Positions 6,218-18,500 of a DNA stretch of 64,000 nucleotides are shown here, piece by piece. The notes below the pieces were generated by a model. It was not told the DNA's origin and did not search any database. It saw only the letters and a list, made by a program, of their open reading frames with translations. The stretch covers positions 114,874-178,873 of the forward strand of contig CAYGOC010000002.1 of assembly GCA_964351495.1 (NCBI GenBank), given 5' to 3'. Each line of letters starts with the position of its first letter. The first letter of the stretch is position 1. The stretch comes from CAYGOC01 sp964351495 (GTDB taxonomy: Bacteria; Chlamydiota; Chlamydiia; Chlamydiales; SM23-39). The translations under genes were made by a program, and so were the position numbers.

Positions 6218-9200
6218 ATGAAGAAACAACCCTTTTCTTTACAAGAAGAGAGCTTTCCCCAGAGAGAGGAGAGGATTTTACAGTTTTGGGAAGTAGAGAA
6301 GATTTTTGAAAAATCTTTAGAAAACCGAAAGAATAGTTCCTATTTTTCTTTTTATGATGGGCCCCCTTTTGCTACAGGGCTTCCCCACTATGGACATCTT
6401 TTAGCAGGCACCATTAAAGATGTGATTCCCCGCTATAAAACGATGAAGGGATTTTTTGTTCCCAGAAGGTTTGGTTGGGATTGTCATGGACTTCCTATTG
6501 AAAATGAAATTGAAAAAGCTAAGGAGCTATCAGGAGCCAAAGCTATTGAGAATTTCGGAATTGCGCAGTTTAATGAAGAGTGTAGATCGATTGTCATGAG
6601 ATATGTAGAGGATTGGCGCTCTACTGTAGAAAGAATGGGAAGGTGGGTAGACTTTTCTAAAACTTATAAGACTATGGATCTTTCTTTTATGGAGAGTGTC
6701 TGGTGGGTTTTTAAAGAGTTATTTAGAAAGGGGCTTGTCTATAAAGGCTTTAAAGTGATGCCTTTTTCTGCAAAGCTGGGGACCCCTCTTTCTAACTTCG
6801 AGGCCAACCTAAACTACCGAGAAGTAGATGACCCCTCTCTTACTGTCAAGTTTCGGGTAGAAGAGCAAGAAAACACGCACTTTTTAGCTTGGACCACAAC
6901 TCCTTGGACTTTGGTTTCCAATATGGCTTTGGTGGTTCATCCTAAGATAGTCTACGTAAAAATATGGGATAAGATAAGAGAGGAATATTATATTTTAGCT
7001 AAAGATAGGCTGGATAGCTACTTTCCTAAAAAGGAAGAGTATGAAGTAAAGAAAAGTTTTTTAGGAGAAGAGCTAAAAGGCATTTCTTACCATCCTTTAT
7101 TTTCTTATTTTGCCAAACCGAAAAAAGATCCTTCTTTTTTGGTAATTGTAGATGAATTTGTTTCTTTAGAAGAAGGAACAGGGGTAGTTCATGCAGCTCC
7201 TGCCTTTGGAGAGACAGACTTTTTTGCTTGTAAAAAAGAGGGAATAGAGCCTGTTTGTCCTGTAGACAACAATGGAAGATTTACCAAGGAAATCCCGGAG
7301 TGGGAAGGGGTCTTGGTAAAAGATGCCGATAAATCTTTGATGAAAAAACTCAAAGAAGAGGGGAAGGTATTTTTACAAAAGACCATTCGCCACAGATACC
7401 CCTTTTGCTGGCGTTCCGATACGCCTTTAATTTATAAAGCAGTAGATACCTGGTTTATTGCTGTAGAGAGCATAAAAGAAAAACTGTTGCAGATGAATCA
7501 AAAGATTCACTGGGTTCCTTCTCACATTAAAGAGGGAAGATTTGGTAAATGGTTATTTCAGGCAAGAGACTGGGCTGTTTCCCGAAATCGGTATTGGGGA
7601 ACCCCGATTCCTATTTGGGAGTCAGAAGAGGGAGACATTGTAGTAATAGGATCAAAACGAGAGCTTGAAGAGAAAACAGGAAAAAAAATAGATGATTTAC
7701 ATAGACACTTTATTGATGATCTAACTTTTGAATATAAGGGCAAAAAATATACGAGAATTCCGGAAGTATTTGACTGTTGGTTTGAGTCTGGCTCTATGCC
7801 TTATGGACAAAACCACTTTCCTTTCGAAAAAGAGGAGTTTACCCTTAAAACGTTTCCCGCAGACTTTATAGCGGAAGGACTAGATCAAACAAGAGGCTGG
7901 TTTTATACGCTTACCATTTTAGCTGCAGCTCTTTTTGATAAGCCTGCTTTTAAGAATGTGATAGTAAACGGGATTATTTTAGCCGAAGATGGCAATAAGA
8001 TGTCTAAAAGGCTCAAAAACTATCCAGAGCCAAAAACGGTAATCAACGCTTACGGGGCAGATGCGGTTCGTCTTTATATGCTCCAGTCTCCTGCTGTAAA
8101 AGGAGAGGATCTTCGCTTTTCAGAAAAAGGGGTAGAGCTTGTTTTAAGGCAGGTACTTCTTCCTCTTTGGAGTTCCTATTCTTTTTTAGCAACCTATGCC
8201 AATATTTATTCGTTTGAGCCTTCTAAAACCAGCTCTTCTTATAAACAAGAAATAGACCGCTGGATTGTATCGCAGCTTCAAAGGCTTGTTATAGAAGTGA
8301 CAACGGCGTTAGATCAGTACGAGCTTGCTTCTGCTGTAGAGCCTTTTGTTTGGTTTATAGAGCAGCTTACGAATTGGTATATAAGAAGATGTAGGTCTAG
8401 ATTTTGGGCAGACGAAGATACTCAAGATCGAAGAGATGCTTTTGCTACTTTGTATTATGTGCTTTGTACTCTTACCAAGGTGGCAGCCCCTTTTATCCCT
8501 TTCTTAAGTGAAGCTTTATATCAGGAGCTAAGACAAGAAAAAGATCCTGTTTCAGTCCATTTGTGTGATTTTCCTCTCTATAAAAAAGAGCTTAGAGATC
8601 ATAAGTTAGAGCAAGAAATGGAACTTTCTCAAAGGGTGGTTAGGCTAGGGCATTCTTTAAGAAAGGAGCAAAAACTAAAAGTAAGGCAGCCCCTTTTATA
8701 CGCAGCGGTAATTTGCAAGGAAGAGTCTGTTTTAGAAGCTTTAAAAGCGAAAAAAAAGCTGATAGAAGAAGAGTTAAATGTAAAGGAGCTTCGTTTTCAT
8801 CAAGAAGAGTCTTTGTTTGTTTCTATCAACATCAAACCCAACTTTCGTGTTTTGGGAAAAAAAGTGGGTAAGTTGATGCCAAAAGTACAAAAAGAGATGG
8901 GAAGGCTGAAAGAGGAAGACTTGCAAAGCTTTTTTGAAACCAAAAAGCTCACGTTAAAGATAGAAAAAGAGACTCTAGTTCTTACAGAAGAAGAGATTGA
9001 GCTAACGAGGGAAGTAAAAGAGGGGGTATCTGCTTTAAATGAGAAGGAGATAACGGTTTTAATCCACACAAAACTAACTCCGGAGCTTTTGATGGAAGGG
9101 CTTGCAAGAGAAATCATAAATAAAATCAATACGATGAGACGAGATTTAAAACTGCATGTCTCAGATAGAATTGAAATTGTGATAGATACCACAGAGAGGG

Positions 9201-9352
9201 TCAAGGCTTGTTTGAAATTGCATGAAGAGTATATCTCTCATGAGGTTTTGGCGAAGAAGATCCTTTTTTCTAAAAATAGTGGAACAGAGTGGGATCTCAA
9301 CGGAGAAAAGGCTACTATTTCCATTGAAAGAATAGCTACTTTGAAAAGATGA
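6218..9352 (+). CDS. ileS: isoleucyl-tRNA synthetase
   Basis: This enzyme charges tRNA-Ile with isoleucine. The class I signature HYGH is at residues 57-60 within DGPPFATGLPHYGHLL, and KMSKR is at 594-598. The editing domain shows TTPWTLVSN and GTGVVHAAPAFGETD. The WDCHGLPIE and LDQTRGWFYTL segments are typical of IleRS. At 1,044 residues it matches chlamydial IleRS and resembles the eukaryote-like long form. It is followed by convergent lepB, an ileS-lepB adjacency also known from Chlamydia. No strong ribosome site precedes the ATG. Arginine codons are mainly AGA/AGG, in contrast to the genes on the other side of tmRNA. Confidence 0.97.
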   Translation: MKKQPFSLQEESFPQREERILQFWEVEKIFEKSLENRKNSSYFSFYDGPPFATGLPHYGHLLAGTIKDVIPRYKTMKGFFVPRRFGWDCHGLPIENEIEKAKELSGAKAIENFGIAQFNEECRSIVMRYVEDWRSTVERMGRWVDFSKTYKTMDLSFMESVWWVFKELFRKGLVYKGFKVMPFSAKLGTPLSNFEANLNYREVDDPSLTVKFRVEEQENTHFLAWTTTPWTLVSNMALVVHPKIVYVKIWDKIREEYYILAKDRLDSYFPKKEEYEVKKSFLGEELKGISYHPLFSYFAKPKKDPSFLVIVDEFVSLEEGTGVVHAAPAFGETDFFACKKEGIEPVCPVDNNGRFTKEIPEWEGVLVKDADKSLMKKLKEEGKVFLQKTIRHRYPFCWRSDTPLIYKAVDTWFIAVESIKEKLLQMNQKIHWVPSHIKEGRFGKWLFQARDWAVSRNRYWGTPIPIWESEEGDIVVIGSKRELEEKTGKKIDDLHRHFIDDLTFEYKGKKYTRIPEVFDCWFESGSMPYGQNHFPFEKEEFTLKTFPADFIAEGLDQTRGWFYTLTILAAALFDKPAFKNVIVNGIILAEDGNKMSKRLKNYPEPKTVINAYGADAVRLYMLQSPAVKGEDLRFSEKGVELVLRQVLLPLWSSYSFLATYANIYSFEPSKTSSSYKQEIDRWIVSQLQRLVIEVTTALDQYELASAVEPFVWFIEQLTNWYIRRCRSRFWADEDTQDRRDAFATLYYVLCTLTKVAAPFIPFLSEALYQELRQEKDPVSVHLCDFPLYKKELRDHKLEQEMELSQRVVRLGHSLRKEQKLKVRQPLLYAAVICKEESVLEALKAKKKLIEEELNVKELRFHQEESLFVSINIKPNFRVLGKKVGKLMPKVQKEMGRLKEEDLQSFFETKKLTLKIEKETLVLTEEEIELTREVKEGVSALNEKEITVLIHTKLTPELLMEGLAREIINKINTMRRDLKLHVSDRIEIVIDTTERVKACLKLHEEYISHEVLAKKILFSKNSGTEWDLNGEKATISIERIATLKR

Positions 9353-9425
9353 GAAAAACCGTTTAATCAAGACTAAAAGAGAATATTTCTTTGGTAAAAC
9401 TCCGCTTGGCCTGATTAGAAACTAC

Positions 9426-11273
9426 TTAGAGCTTTTCTAAAAGCCTTTTTTTTCTTCTTTTTTGGTAGAAAAAAGCAAGGAGTAAAACGCTTAAAAAAGA
9501 GACCCATACCACTACATTAGAAAAGCTAAGAATCTTGGTTTTAGTCTGAAAAGCAGAGCCTATCCTTTTAGGGGGCCAAAATATAAAAGAGATTTTGCCT
9601 TTAAAATTTTGTTGGGGAACAAATCCAAACTCACGGCTATCTCCACTCATAGAATGATTATCTCCTAAAACAAGATATTGTCCTTCTGGCACTCGGAGAC
9701 CCTCTTTTTCTATAAAAGAGATATCTAAAGATCCATCTTCTTTTATAGGGGGTCTTGCATCTTGAAAGGGAAAATAGCCCGAAAAAGCTTTTGCTAAAGA
9801 CTCTTCTTTTTCTAAAAATTGGCGTAGGTTTTCCTCGTTTTTTAAGAAGATAGGACTTCCCATTAAGTATAGATCGCCCTCTCGAAAATAGGTATATCTA
9901 GAAGGAACAAAAGGGGAGGGGAATTTTTTAGGAGAAAAATGAGTGTCCCATTCAATCCCTAAGTTGAAAAGGGTACTTAGCCAAGTCTCCTCTTTTTGAT
10001 AGATAGGGTGGGATAAGTCTAGTTTTTTGGCAATACCTCCCCAAAGGATTTGGTAGGCTACGCCATTATCCCATTCGTAGGTCCCATCGGGGATATTAGA
10101 AGGAGCTTTAGGAAGAAAGGGGGAGTTTTTTACGGATTCATAAGAGAGGCCATACCGGAAGGCTTTTCCTTTTTTGATGATAAAACGGGCTGTAAATAAA
10201 TGGTTTCGAATTCTTTCTACCTGCTTTTCTGTAAGAGGAATAAGAGAGGTTTCATAGGATAAAAAGGGATAGCCCGTATTATATTCATCTAGAAAAACGG
10301 TGGCTTTTTCTAAAGAAGGATGGTGAGCAATTTCCAAGTAAAAAGGAGCTTTAGGAAGAAAGGTGTAAGGATGCAGTTGCTCTTTTTCGAAAGGAAGAAG
10401 AAGACGCACTGTGCCAAAGTTTTTAAAACCCCACAGGTCAAAGTAGTGTTTTAGTTTATTGTAAGGAGCAAGCATAAGGGCTTCTAGCTTATTTTCTGCA
10501 CTGAACTGCAGTTTTGCAACCGGTTCATTCATTTGGTAAAAAGTAAAAGACCCTAGACCTTTTTCTTCTTTTTCCCTTTTTACTTTTCCTTTGAAACTAA
10601 GAAAGGGAATATGTTCTATTTTTTCTATCCATTCTTCTTCTTTTAGGGAAAAAACTTCTCTTTTTTCTTTATCTATTCCATAGATTAAGCCTCCATAAAA
10701 ATAGAGGGTATCACCAGGTTTTGCTATGAGCCTTTTTACATATTGCTTAACTCCGGGAAATAGGAAAAAGTAACGGGTGTAATTATCAGAAATAGGTAAG
10801 TTTTCCCCTGAAAAAACTACAATAGATCCTCTCTTTAAAAGAGAGTCATCAAAATACAAAGGATTATTGGCTAAAGGGGTATTAATAGAAAAAGAAGACT
10901 TATTAACCGCTACTAGGTCACTTTCCTTTAAAGTGGGTCTCATAGAACCCGAAGGAATCATATAAAACTCAAACCACTCTTGGCGAATTAAGGTAGCTAC
11001 TACCAAAGCAAAAGCTAAAGAGGGGATATATTCTAATACTTTGCGAAAAGCGCTTTTAGGAAATAGGATTTCTACTTGATTTTGTAAAGATTTCGCTAAA
11101 TCGCTTGCAGCTTTTTTTTCTTTTTTTTCAATAAGCTCTTTTAGTTTTTGTAACTCTTTGTAAAAAAAGGCACTTTTTTCGGAAGAAAGCGAGCTCTTTT
11201 TTCTAGAATACAGGGAGAGCATTTCCAGAAGGAGTTTTTTTGATTTTTTTAAGGAGTAGAAAAAAAAAAGCAT
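9426..11273 (-). CDS. lepB: signal peptidase I, large chlamydial form
   Basis: Signal peptidase I cleaves signal peptides on the outer face of the inner membrane using a Ser-Lys dyad. The nucleophile Ser110 is in PSGSMRPTL and the general base Lys180 in YVKRLIAKPGD. The last conserved box, LGDNHSMSGDSREFG, comes only near residue 540. The insertion of about 350 residues between the second and last boxes explains the 615-residue length, about twice the E. coli enzyme, and is a known feature of chlamydial LepB. A charged leader is followed by a membrane helix at about 80-98, and a second helix lies near the C-terminus before a basic tail. Confidence 0.95.
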   Translation of the reverse strand: MLFFFYSLKKSKKLLLEMLSLYSRKKSSLSSEKSAFFYKELQKLKELIEKKEKKAASDLAKSLQNQVEILFPKSAFRKVLEYIPSLAFALVVATLIRQEWFEFYMIPSGSMRPTLKESDLVAVNKSSFSINTPLANNPLYFDDSLLKRGSIVVFSGENLPISDNYTRYFFLFPGVKQYVKRLIAKPGDTLYFYGGLIYGIDKEKREVFSLKEEEWIEKIEHIPFLSFKGKVKREKEEKGLGSFTFYQMNEPVAKLQFSAENKLEALMLAPYNKLKHYFDLWGFKNFGTVRLLLPFEKEQLHPYTFLPKAPFYLEIAHHPSLEKATVFLDEYNTGYPFLSYETSLIPLTEKQVERIRNHLFTARFIIKKGKAFRYGLSYESVKNSPFLPKAPSNIPDGTYEWDNGVAYQILWGGIAKKLDLSHPIYQKEETWLSTLFNLGIEWDTHFSPKKFPSPFVPSRYTYFREGDLYLMGSPIFLKNEENLRQFLEKEESLAKAFSGYFPFQDARPPIKEDGSLDISFIEKEGLRVPEGQYLVLGDNHSMSGDSREFGFVPQQNFKGKISFIFWPPKRIGSAFQTKTKILSFSNVVVWVSFLSVLLLAFFYQKRRKKRLLEKL

Positions 11274-11527
11274 GAAAATTCTCTATTTCAAGCCCCTGAT
11301 TATAAGCATCTGTATAAAACTTTACAATAAAATAAGATGTGGAAAACTCGTTCATAACTAAGAAGGAAAAGAGTTTTATAAGAAAGGATTTCTCTTGGGG
11401 AAGATTTTTATAACTCTTTTATAATAAGCAGTTTTTTGTTTGTTTTTGGAGAGAGAAATAATTCTTTTGTAAAAGATAAAGAATTGTTCACAGTATTTTA
11501 AGAAATGGTAAATTTTGTATAAATTTT

Positions 11528-12502
11528 TCAACCAAAAGGGTTGGTTTTTTCAACCGATAATTCTGGATGTTTTTCGGGAATCATTATAAGGGAGAAGCTT
11601 TCTTTAGGTAAGGAATCTAAAAAAAACTCGAGAATATAGGTCTCTTTTTCTTTATTAGAGAGGAGAAAATGCTTTTTTTCCAAAAGGGGTGTTTTTTCTT
11701 TTCCTTCCACAAAAAGAGAAAAAGGGAGGCAGTAGGAAGGAATTTGCATAAGGTAGGTTACCGTAAGCCCTTTTTTCTTTTTTTCTAAAAATAGGGGAGT
11801 TCTTCTAGGAAGGAAGGAGTGGGGAGAGATTAGGTTTTTTCCGGAATCGATCCCCTTTACAAAGCCTGATAGATGATCTCCCTTTACCTCAACCCAGAAA
11901 GGAAAGGGGCTTTTTTCATCAAAGTAGAGCTCTAAATTCTTTCCCGATAAAAAAGAGGTGTCTTTGGGCCACATCACTAGGTAAGCAGTGTGGGAAGGGT
12001 TTTTTACCTTTTCTCCCTCTCTTATGAGAGGAGGGGTCCAGACCTTTCGGAAGTCTGGCTCTCCCTCTTTTGGAGGGGGGCCGATTTTTCTCCTATCTTG
12101 CAAAGAAATTTCTTGAAAAGAGAGGCTTAAAAAATCTCGTAACAGGTTCTCTCCTTCTCCTATTTGGATCCACCCTTGCTTAGAAAAAGAAAAGGCTTCC
12201 TCTATTTTTAGGGTGTTTAAGTGTATTTCATATAAGATCCAGCTCAAGTGACCGGGGGCTTTTTTTTCGAGCCATTTTTTATAATCTTTTGGTTTTGAAG
12301 ATCTTAAAAAAGATATTTCTTCTAAGATAAGAGAGGAGTCGGTTTTTTCATGCACCAATAGTAAAGAACAGTTTTTGTCTTGTTCTGTTACTATATAATC
12401 CCCCTTTTCGGCTCTTTCAAGTCTTTTATAAAAAGGATTTTTTGAATCCAGTTTAATAAAACACAGAAAAAATAGTAAAATTAAAGTAATTTTTATATTC
12501 AT
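11528..12502 (-). CDS. predicted secreted protein of unknown function
   Basis: A 324-residue protein from the ATG at 12500-12502. The frame stays open upstream to 12598, but the ATG used here puts a clear signal peptide first (MNIKITLILLFFLCFIKL), and the upstream part would overlap the divergent giant gene. The mature part has no further membrane segments and no motif I recognise. It contains many Phe, Leu, Lys and Pro residues and two GPPP/RTPLF-like segments. It is divergent from the giant helicase-like gene, with about 70 bp of AT-rich DNA between, so the two may share a regulatory region. Export to the periplasm or beyond is inferred. Confidence 0.7.
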   Translation of the reverse strand: MNIKITLILLFFLCFIKLDSKNPFYKRLERAEKGDYIVTEQDKNCSLLLVHEKTDSSLILEEISFLRSSKPKDYKKWLEKKAPGHLSWILYEIHLNTLKIEEAFSFSKQGWIQIGEGENLLRDFLSLSFQEISLQDRRKIGPPPKEGEPDFRKVWTPPLIREGEKVKNPSHTAYLVMWPKDTSFLSGKNLELYFDEKSPFPFWVEVKGDHLSGFVKGIDSGKNLISPHSFLPRRTPLFLEKKKKGLTVTYLMQIPSYCLPFSLFVEGKEKTPLLEKKHFLLSNKEKETYILEFFLDSLPKESFSLIMIPEKHPELSVEKTNPFG

Positions 12503-12573
12503 ATTTTTTTTATTAATAAAATTTGCTTTGTTTTTATTAAAATAAAATCTGTTTTTTGTTAAACTGTTCCCCG

Positions 12574-15500
12574 ATGAGCAATAGTTTATTTTTATCAACA
12601 GATTCTTTTTTTAACAGGACTCTATCAACGATAGAAGAGAGCGTCTATTTATCCAAGGCTCTAATTGTGATAAAAGAGGCCGGTAAATACTTTTGCTATA
12701 TAGAGGCGCCTCTGCTCCAGGTTGTGTCCTTACCTTACAAGCTTGCTTGGCAGGTTTGTCAGAACTTATACCTTATACATAAAATAGCTTTCATCACAAT
12801 TTTTGCCTCCAGAAAGCTGGAAGTAAAGGGACTAGATCCGGAAGTGGGAGAGCTTTTATTAGAAAAAACAAAAGAGGCGTTTCAAAAAGGCTTCCAGGAA
12901 ATTTTTTTCGACCTGGAGATGGTAGGATTTTCTTTTTTTGTGAATCAGTTTACGAAGCATTTTTTAGAGTCTACCTTATCTGTTTTGCCGGAAGAGAGGA
13001 TCAGAGCTCTATCGAAAGGACAAGTGGAAAAAATATTACTAGGCAAGATAAATGAGGTAATCGTAGAAGAGGTAAAAAAAGGCGGTAAAATCCTTGTAGA
13101 AAAGGGTTTTGATGCCTTTAGTGCTTTTTTTATATCCAATATTATATCCCAGATGTCACCCCAATCAGAAGAGCTCTTACAAAGAGCTTCTCTCTTAGCA
13201 AAAGAGAAAGAAGATATTTTCTTTGAAATAAAAAAGAAAGAAGAAGGCTATGAGATAGCTCTATATATGGTAAATACAACCCTTTCTTCTAAAAATTCTG
13301 AAAATAGCTTGCAGTTTCCAGTTTACTATTTTGATAAAGTTACAGAAGAAAAGCTCCAAGAATTAAAACCCTTTCTAGAGTCTTGGCAAAAAAGAGGTTC
13401 AGAGCAGCTTTTTGTAGAACTATCAGAAGTTCCTGAAGTTTTAGAAAGACATTTTGGTTCTCCGTATAAAAAAAGGGAAGCTTCTATAACAAATGCACAC
13501 TCTTTTGGTTCAAAAGAAGCCTTTCAGTGGGTTAGACAAAAGATAGCTTTAGCTGCTCCCTCCATTAGCGTAGTACAAAGGGAGAGACTCTTTCTTTCCT
13601 TACAGATAGTCGATTTGAGCGCAGCTTTTGTCCAGGCCTCAGAAGAGGGTTCTTTTGAAAGGTGGGTTTTACTATTACAAACAACCAAGAACCTACAAAA
13701 AGAAAGTAGTTATTTAGGGGAATATCCGGAAAAAGAAAACGACATGAGGACACTGGATGAGATTGAATACCAAATAAAAGAGAAAATGGAGCTTTTGCTA
13801 AAAGAAACTAGAGAAAAAGAAGGGTCGTTTTCTTTTTTTAACCCTCTTTTTTCCTGGCTTTTAGATGTGAACAATCCTTTTTTGGTTAAGTTAGAAGAAG
13901 GAATTCAAAAAGCTTTAGGAAAAAATTACAAAACCCTTAGAAACCATGTTCTAGAAAAAATGCCTTCTGTAGAAACGGAAAGATTGGGAGGTAGGGAGAA
14001 GTTTTTTGCCCTATTTAGCTGTTTTTTTATCCAGATGATCTCTTTAGAAGTAATCTCAGTAGTTTTAGGCTTCTTACTTCCTTTTAAAGGAGCCGAATTC
14101 TACGTTCTTAGAGCAGGTCTTTCCGCTTTTAGTATTCAACACACAAAATCTCTGGTTCCTGAGAAATATTGGAAGGAATTTAACCGAGTTTGGGGAGAGG
14201 TTTGTTTTTTTTGGATTCCTTATGCAGTTGATTGGGGATATAAGTTCTTACTTCCTAAACAAGATCAAGAAGAGATCTCGTACTTTGTAGACTATGTTGA
14301 TGCCATCTCTTTTAAAAGTTGCTTGAAAGAACTAAGACAAGAGGCTCTTTCTTCCTCTCCTATAAAAAAAGGGGGAGAAAAGGTAATCCCTTTTCTACAA
14401 AAAGAGATAGAAGAAGTAGAAAAGGTAGTATCGACACAAGAAAAAAAAGAAGCTGAAAAAAAAGAACAGGAAGTCTCCATAACACCCTCTTTTGAGGGTT
14501 CTTACTTTTCTTTTCTTTGTGACACTATACAAGATGCAGAAGAAAAATTAGAATCTTCTTTTTTTGTAGAAAAAGAAACGGAAGAAAAACCCTTTCAGTT
14601 TTATAAAAAAGCCCTTCCCGTTTTATCAAAAATGGTTTCTCAAAATTCTTATTCTAAAGTTCCTTTTTCAGAAAAAGACTTACAAAACATAGGAGAAGTT
14701 TTTGAGGATAGAATAGGGCTGAAAAGAGTGGATTATACTAACGGTTTTTCAGAGGGAATCTTTTGTTTTCAGTTTCATTCTACACAAAATAGCCTTTTAC
14801 CAAAGAGCATACGACATGAAACAGAAGGTTTCTTAGGGAAGATAATAGACCAATTGGAAGACAAGTCAACAAAGCCGTCTCCTATTGTAGACTCTTCTTC
14901 GCAAAAACCACCTCACGCTTTTAAAAGAAGGGTGGTAGATCCTTACTATGAAAATGAGGATTTTACGGATACATTATCCTTTAGAAGACAAAGTCCTTTA
15001 AAGCCTCCCTTAGAGCCCTCCTCAAAGAGCTCTTCCAGCAGCAGTTCTTACATTAGTCCTAAAAATATAGTGCAGAGAGATGATGAAAGAAAAGAAACAG
15101 ACAACCCAAAACCGCCTTCAGTTACTAGACCTTTTACAGAGCCTTTAAAAAACCCTCCCCAAAATTTCAAAGTGGGTATCGATCCTGAGATAATAGGGGA
15201 AAAGAGAGTAGAGCCGTTAAGAGAATCACCTTCTGTTGTTGATTTAAGGCCTTCTTTAACAGATCCTATACAAAGCTCTTCTTCCAGCCGCCCAATATCT
15301 TTCTCAAACAGAAAAGGGGCTGTTTCCCGTGCTATATCAATTATAGAAGAGAAGTTTCTTCTAAAAAAAGAGGAAATAAAAACAGCTTCAGATTTAGGAC
15401 GTTACTTAGAGGCTCTTTGTGTTTTTATGGAAAAGAAAAGAAACTCTTTAGTTGAGTTTTATGAAAGCCAAGGATCCTTAGAAGTATCAGAAAGAGAGAT

Positions 15501-18500
15501 CGGTTTTAGCAACTACTGTCTTTTTCAAGAACAAATAGAACGACAATTTATACAAAACCTCCTAGAGCTTCCCTTTTTTGATATTCCTATCAAAAAAGAA
15601 GAGGTTGAAGCTCTTCTTGAAACAACATTTAAAACAGCCGAAAGACTCAAAGAAAATCGGACCCTTTTACTCCATAGAGAAAAAGAATATGAGTTAGTTC
15701 TTTCAACTCTTTTGGTTTTTCTTGAAGATTTAGAAGAAATAAGAAATCCCTCGTACAGCAGGTTGTTTTTCGGCTTTACTACGTTTAAAAATTTTTTTTT
15801 AAGAGGGGAAGAGTATGGGATAGATGAAAGCCCCCTTTTCGATCTTTCAGAAAAAACTATTGTTCCCTTAGAAAAGCTCTTTTCTAAATTTCAATCTTTA
15901 AATTTAAAAAATAAGAAGGAACAGAGCTTAGAGTTGTTTGATTTGGAGCTTTTGCAAGAAACCAAATTAGAGCAGTTTTTCGAAAATTCTCTACAAATTC
16001 AAAAAGCAAAACAAGGTACGTATATCTATCTTCCTGGTGATAGAAATGCAGAGCGGCGGTTAAAAAATTTACGTTTGTTAAGAACGGGAGGAATCTCTTT
16101 AGGAGAAAGAGAGATACCGTCATATTTAACAAAAGATGTACGGGAAGAATTAGAAAAGGATATCAATACAATTGAACAAAAAAATCCTTTTTACAAAAGA
16201 ATAAGTCCTTTAGAAGAGACTTTCTCAAAGTATTCCTCTTTACGTGAAGCGGGTGCCATTTTATTCAGCAATAGAAGAGACTTTATAGGTGGAGAAGACG
16301 TAAGGATGCATTATACTTATAAAGGCGTTATAGCAACCGGATATTTTGATTTTGGAGATAAAAACCTTCCTTCTTTTCTCTACGATTTTCTCAGTAGATT
16401 AAAAAGTTTGAAAGCAGAAGAAAGGATAGACCCGGCCCATTTTTCCCACTTCATAAAATATGCAGTTCTTTGGAAAAAGGAAGTTAAAGAGAGCCCCGAG
16501 CTGGCCCTTCTTTTACTAGAGACGCTACTTTCTTTGAAAAAGCTAAACAAAGACGTATTTTCCCATGCTTTTATAAGAGTAATGCCTTTGTATATTTTTA
16601 CAGAGTGGAGTTTCTATGTAGTAAAGTTTTTCCATCCGGAAGTTTTGCAACAGTTTTTGCAAGAGCACAATCTTGTGGAAAGTTTTTTTTCTTTCGAAGA
16701 AAAGGTTAGAAGCCCAGATGCAGTTAGAACAAGACTCCAAATTTTGGGAAGCTATTCTGAAGAGGAAATAGAAGAAGAAACCTTGTTTCAAGGATTTTGG
16801 GATTTGTTTTTGTTTTTGAAATCGGGTGAGTTTGACTCTAATGTTCACTTTCGATTTAAACTAGATTATGAAAAGAAGAGTTCATTGCAATCAGTAAAAA
16901 TGCTTAGCTATTTAGCTATAAAAAAGATGCAAGAGCCTAGCTTTCGCGAAAAGCTTACAAAAGCCGTAGCTAAAAGAAGTGGTGAAATAGAAGGGGCTTT
17001 TCTGGAAGAAGCTTCTTTTAAAGAGTTTGTAGAAGTTTTTACAGAGCTTAGACCTACCCGTAAATCCATCTTTTTTTATTCTCCCTCTAAAAAGGATGGT
17101 ATATTAACTCAAGATGGAAAAATAGGATTTTTACCGCAACCGGAAGAAAGGGAAGGGTTACATCCTCCTGACAGGCAGCCGAGAGTAATAGAGCGTAGCG
17201 TTATCTTAAAAAATTCTTTTCCGCTTAATTTACACGTAACAAAAGAAGAAGGAACAAGACTGATAAAGGTGCGAGAAAATAGTGGTAGCTCTGTTTTTAG
17301 AACCTACGAAATACCAGAATGGATCGATGAGCAAAGGCTGGATCACGTCTATTTTTGTCCTGATATTTCCCCCTTTTGGTTTTCTTCTTACATAGAAACT
17401 TTTTCTGGGATTATTCCTCCCATTTTAAGAGCCTTTTTAAGAGGGGGGAGCTACTCTTTTTATGAAGGGGATGGAAAAATTTTATGTGTTGTTAAAGGAG
17501 ATAGAGAAGATCTTTTCTTTGTACAAGAAGGTAATGTATGGCGTCTTATAAACTGGGGAGCCACTATAGCCGAAGAGCAAAAGATCCCCAGCCTGGATTT
17601 TTTGGAAAACTATCTAGTTTTAGAGGAAGGAGGAAAGAAAAAAGTTCTTTACTTCCACTCTTTTTATAAAGAGCTTTATTTAACTACAATAGAGCGGTTT
17701 TCTCCTAAAGGATCGGGCTTTATCCGAAAGTTTTTCTTTCTTTTCCCGGAAACGGAAAAGCTCTTTCTTGCTTTAGAGAGCATAGGTTCTGAAAAAAAGA
17801 AAGGGCTTGATTATAAAATGCTTTCCATAAGTGAAAAAGGGGAGATTGCTTATCAGGATTTTTCTGAAATTAGCCTTGCTATTATACATTCTTTTTACAC
17901 AGATTCGGTGCAGTTTCGCTCTTTATGCAGGTTGCTTCGTCACAAAATAGAGATGGGGGCCATACAAGAGAAAAAAGAACTTTTTGCTCTTATCTTGGCT
18001 TTGTCCTGTTTGCAAGTAGGGTCCCCTTCTAAGGGAGATTTCTCTGAGGTCTTTAGATTAGTGAGCCTTTTTTTCGAAGAAAAAGAATTTACAGAAGAGA
18101 CTGTTTCTTTAAACATTAGAATAGCAATGTTTACCTCATTTTTTACCTTGTATGCTTCTTATAGAAAACAAGGAGATATGGTAGAAAAGCTGGAAGAGGT
18201 AGAAGAGGCTCTATTTTTAGCAGAACTATTAAACCAATACTCTTTTGCGGTACAAAAGTTTTGCAAAGAAGAAAGGCTCTCTTTTCACTTGGAAGGCTTT
18301 ATAAAAAATGGCATTTTTTCTGTTTTATCAGGAATTTTCTCGGAAGATTTTGTGGGGAGACTGCAATACTTGGATAAAAAGTATCCGCAACTGGGAAACC
18401 ACCGTTTGGTGGGCACTTTATTCGAGTTTTTTAAAACCTCCCGAAAGATCGCCTCTTCTATTATTATCCCTTCTTTACCTATGCCGAGCTTTGCTTTGAT

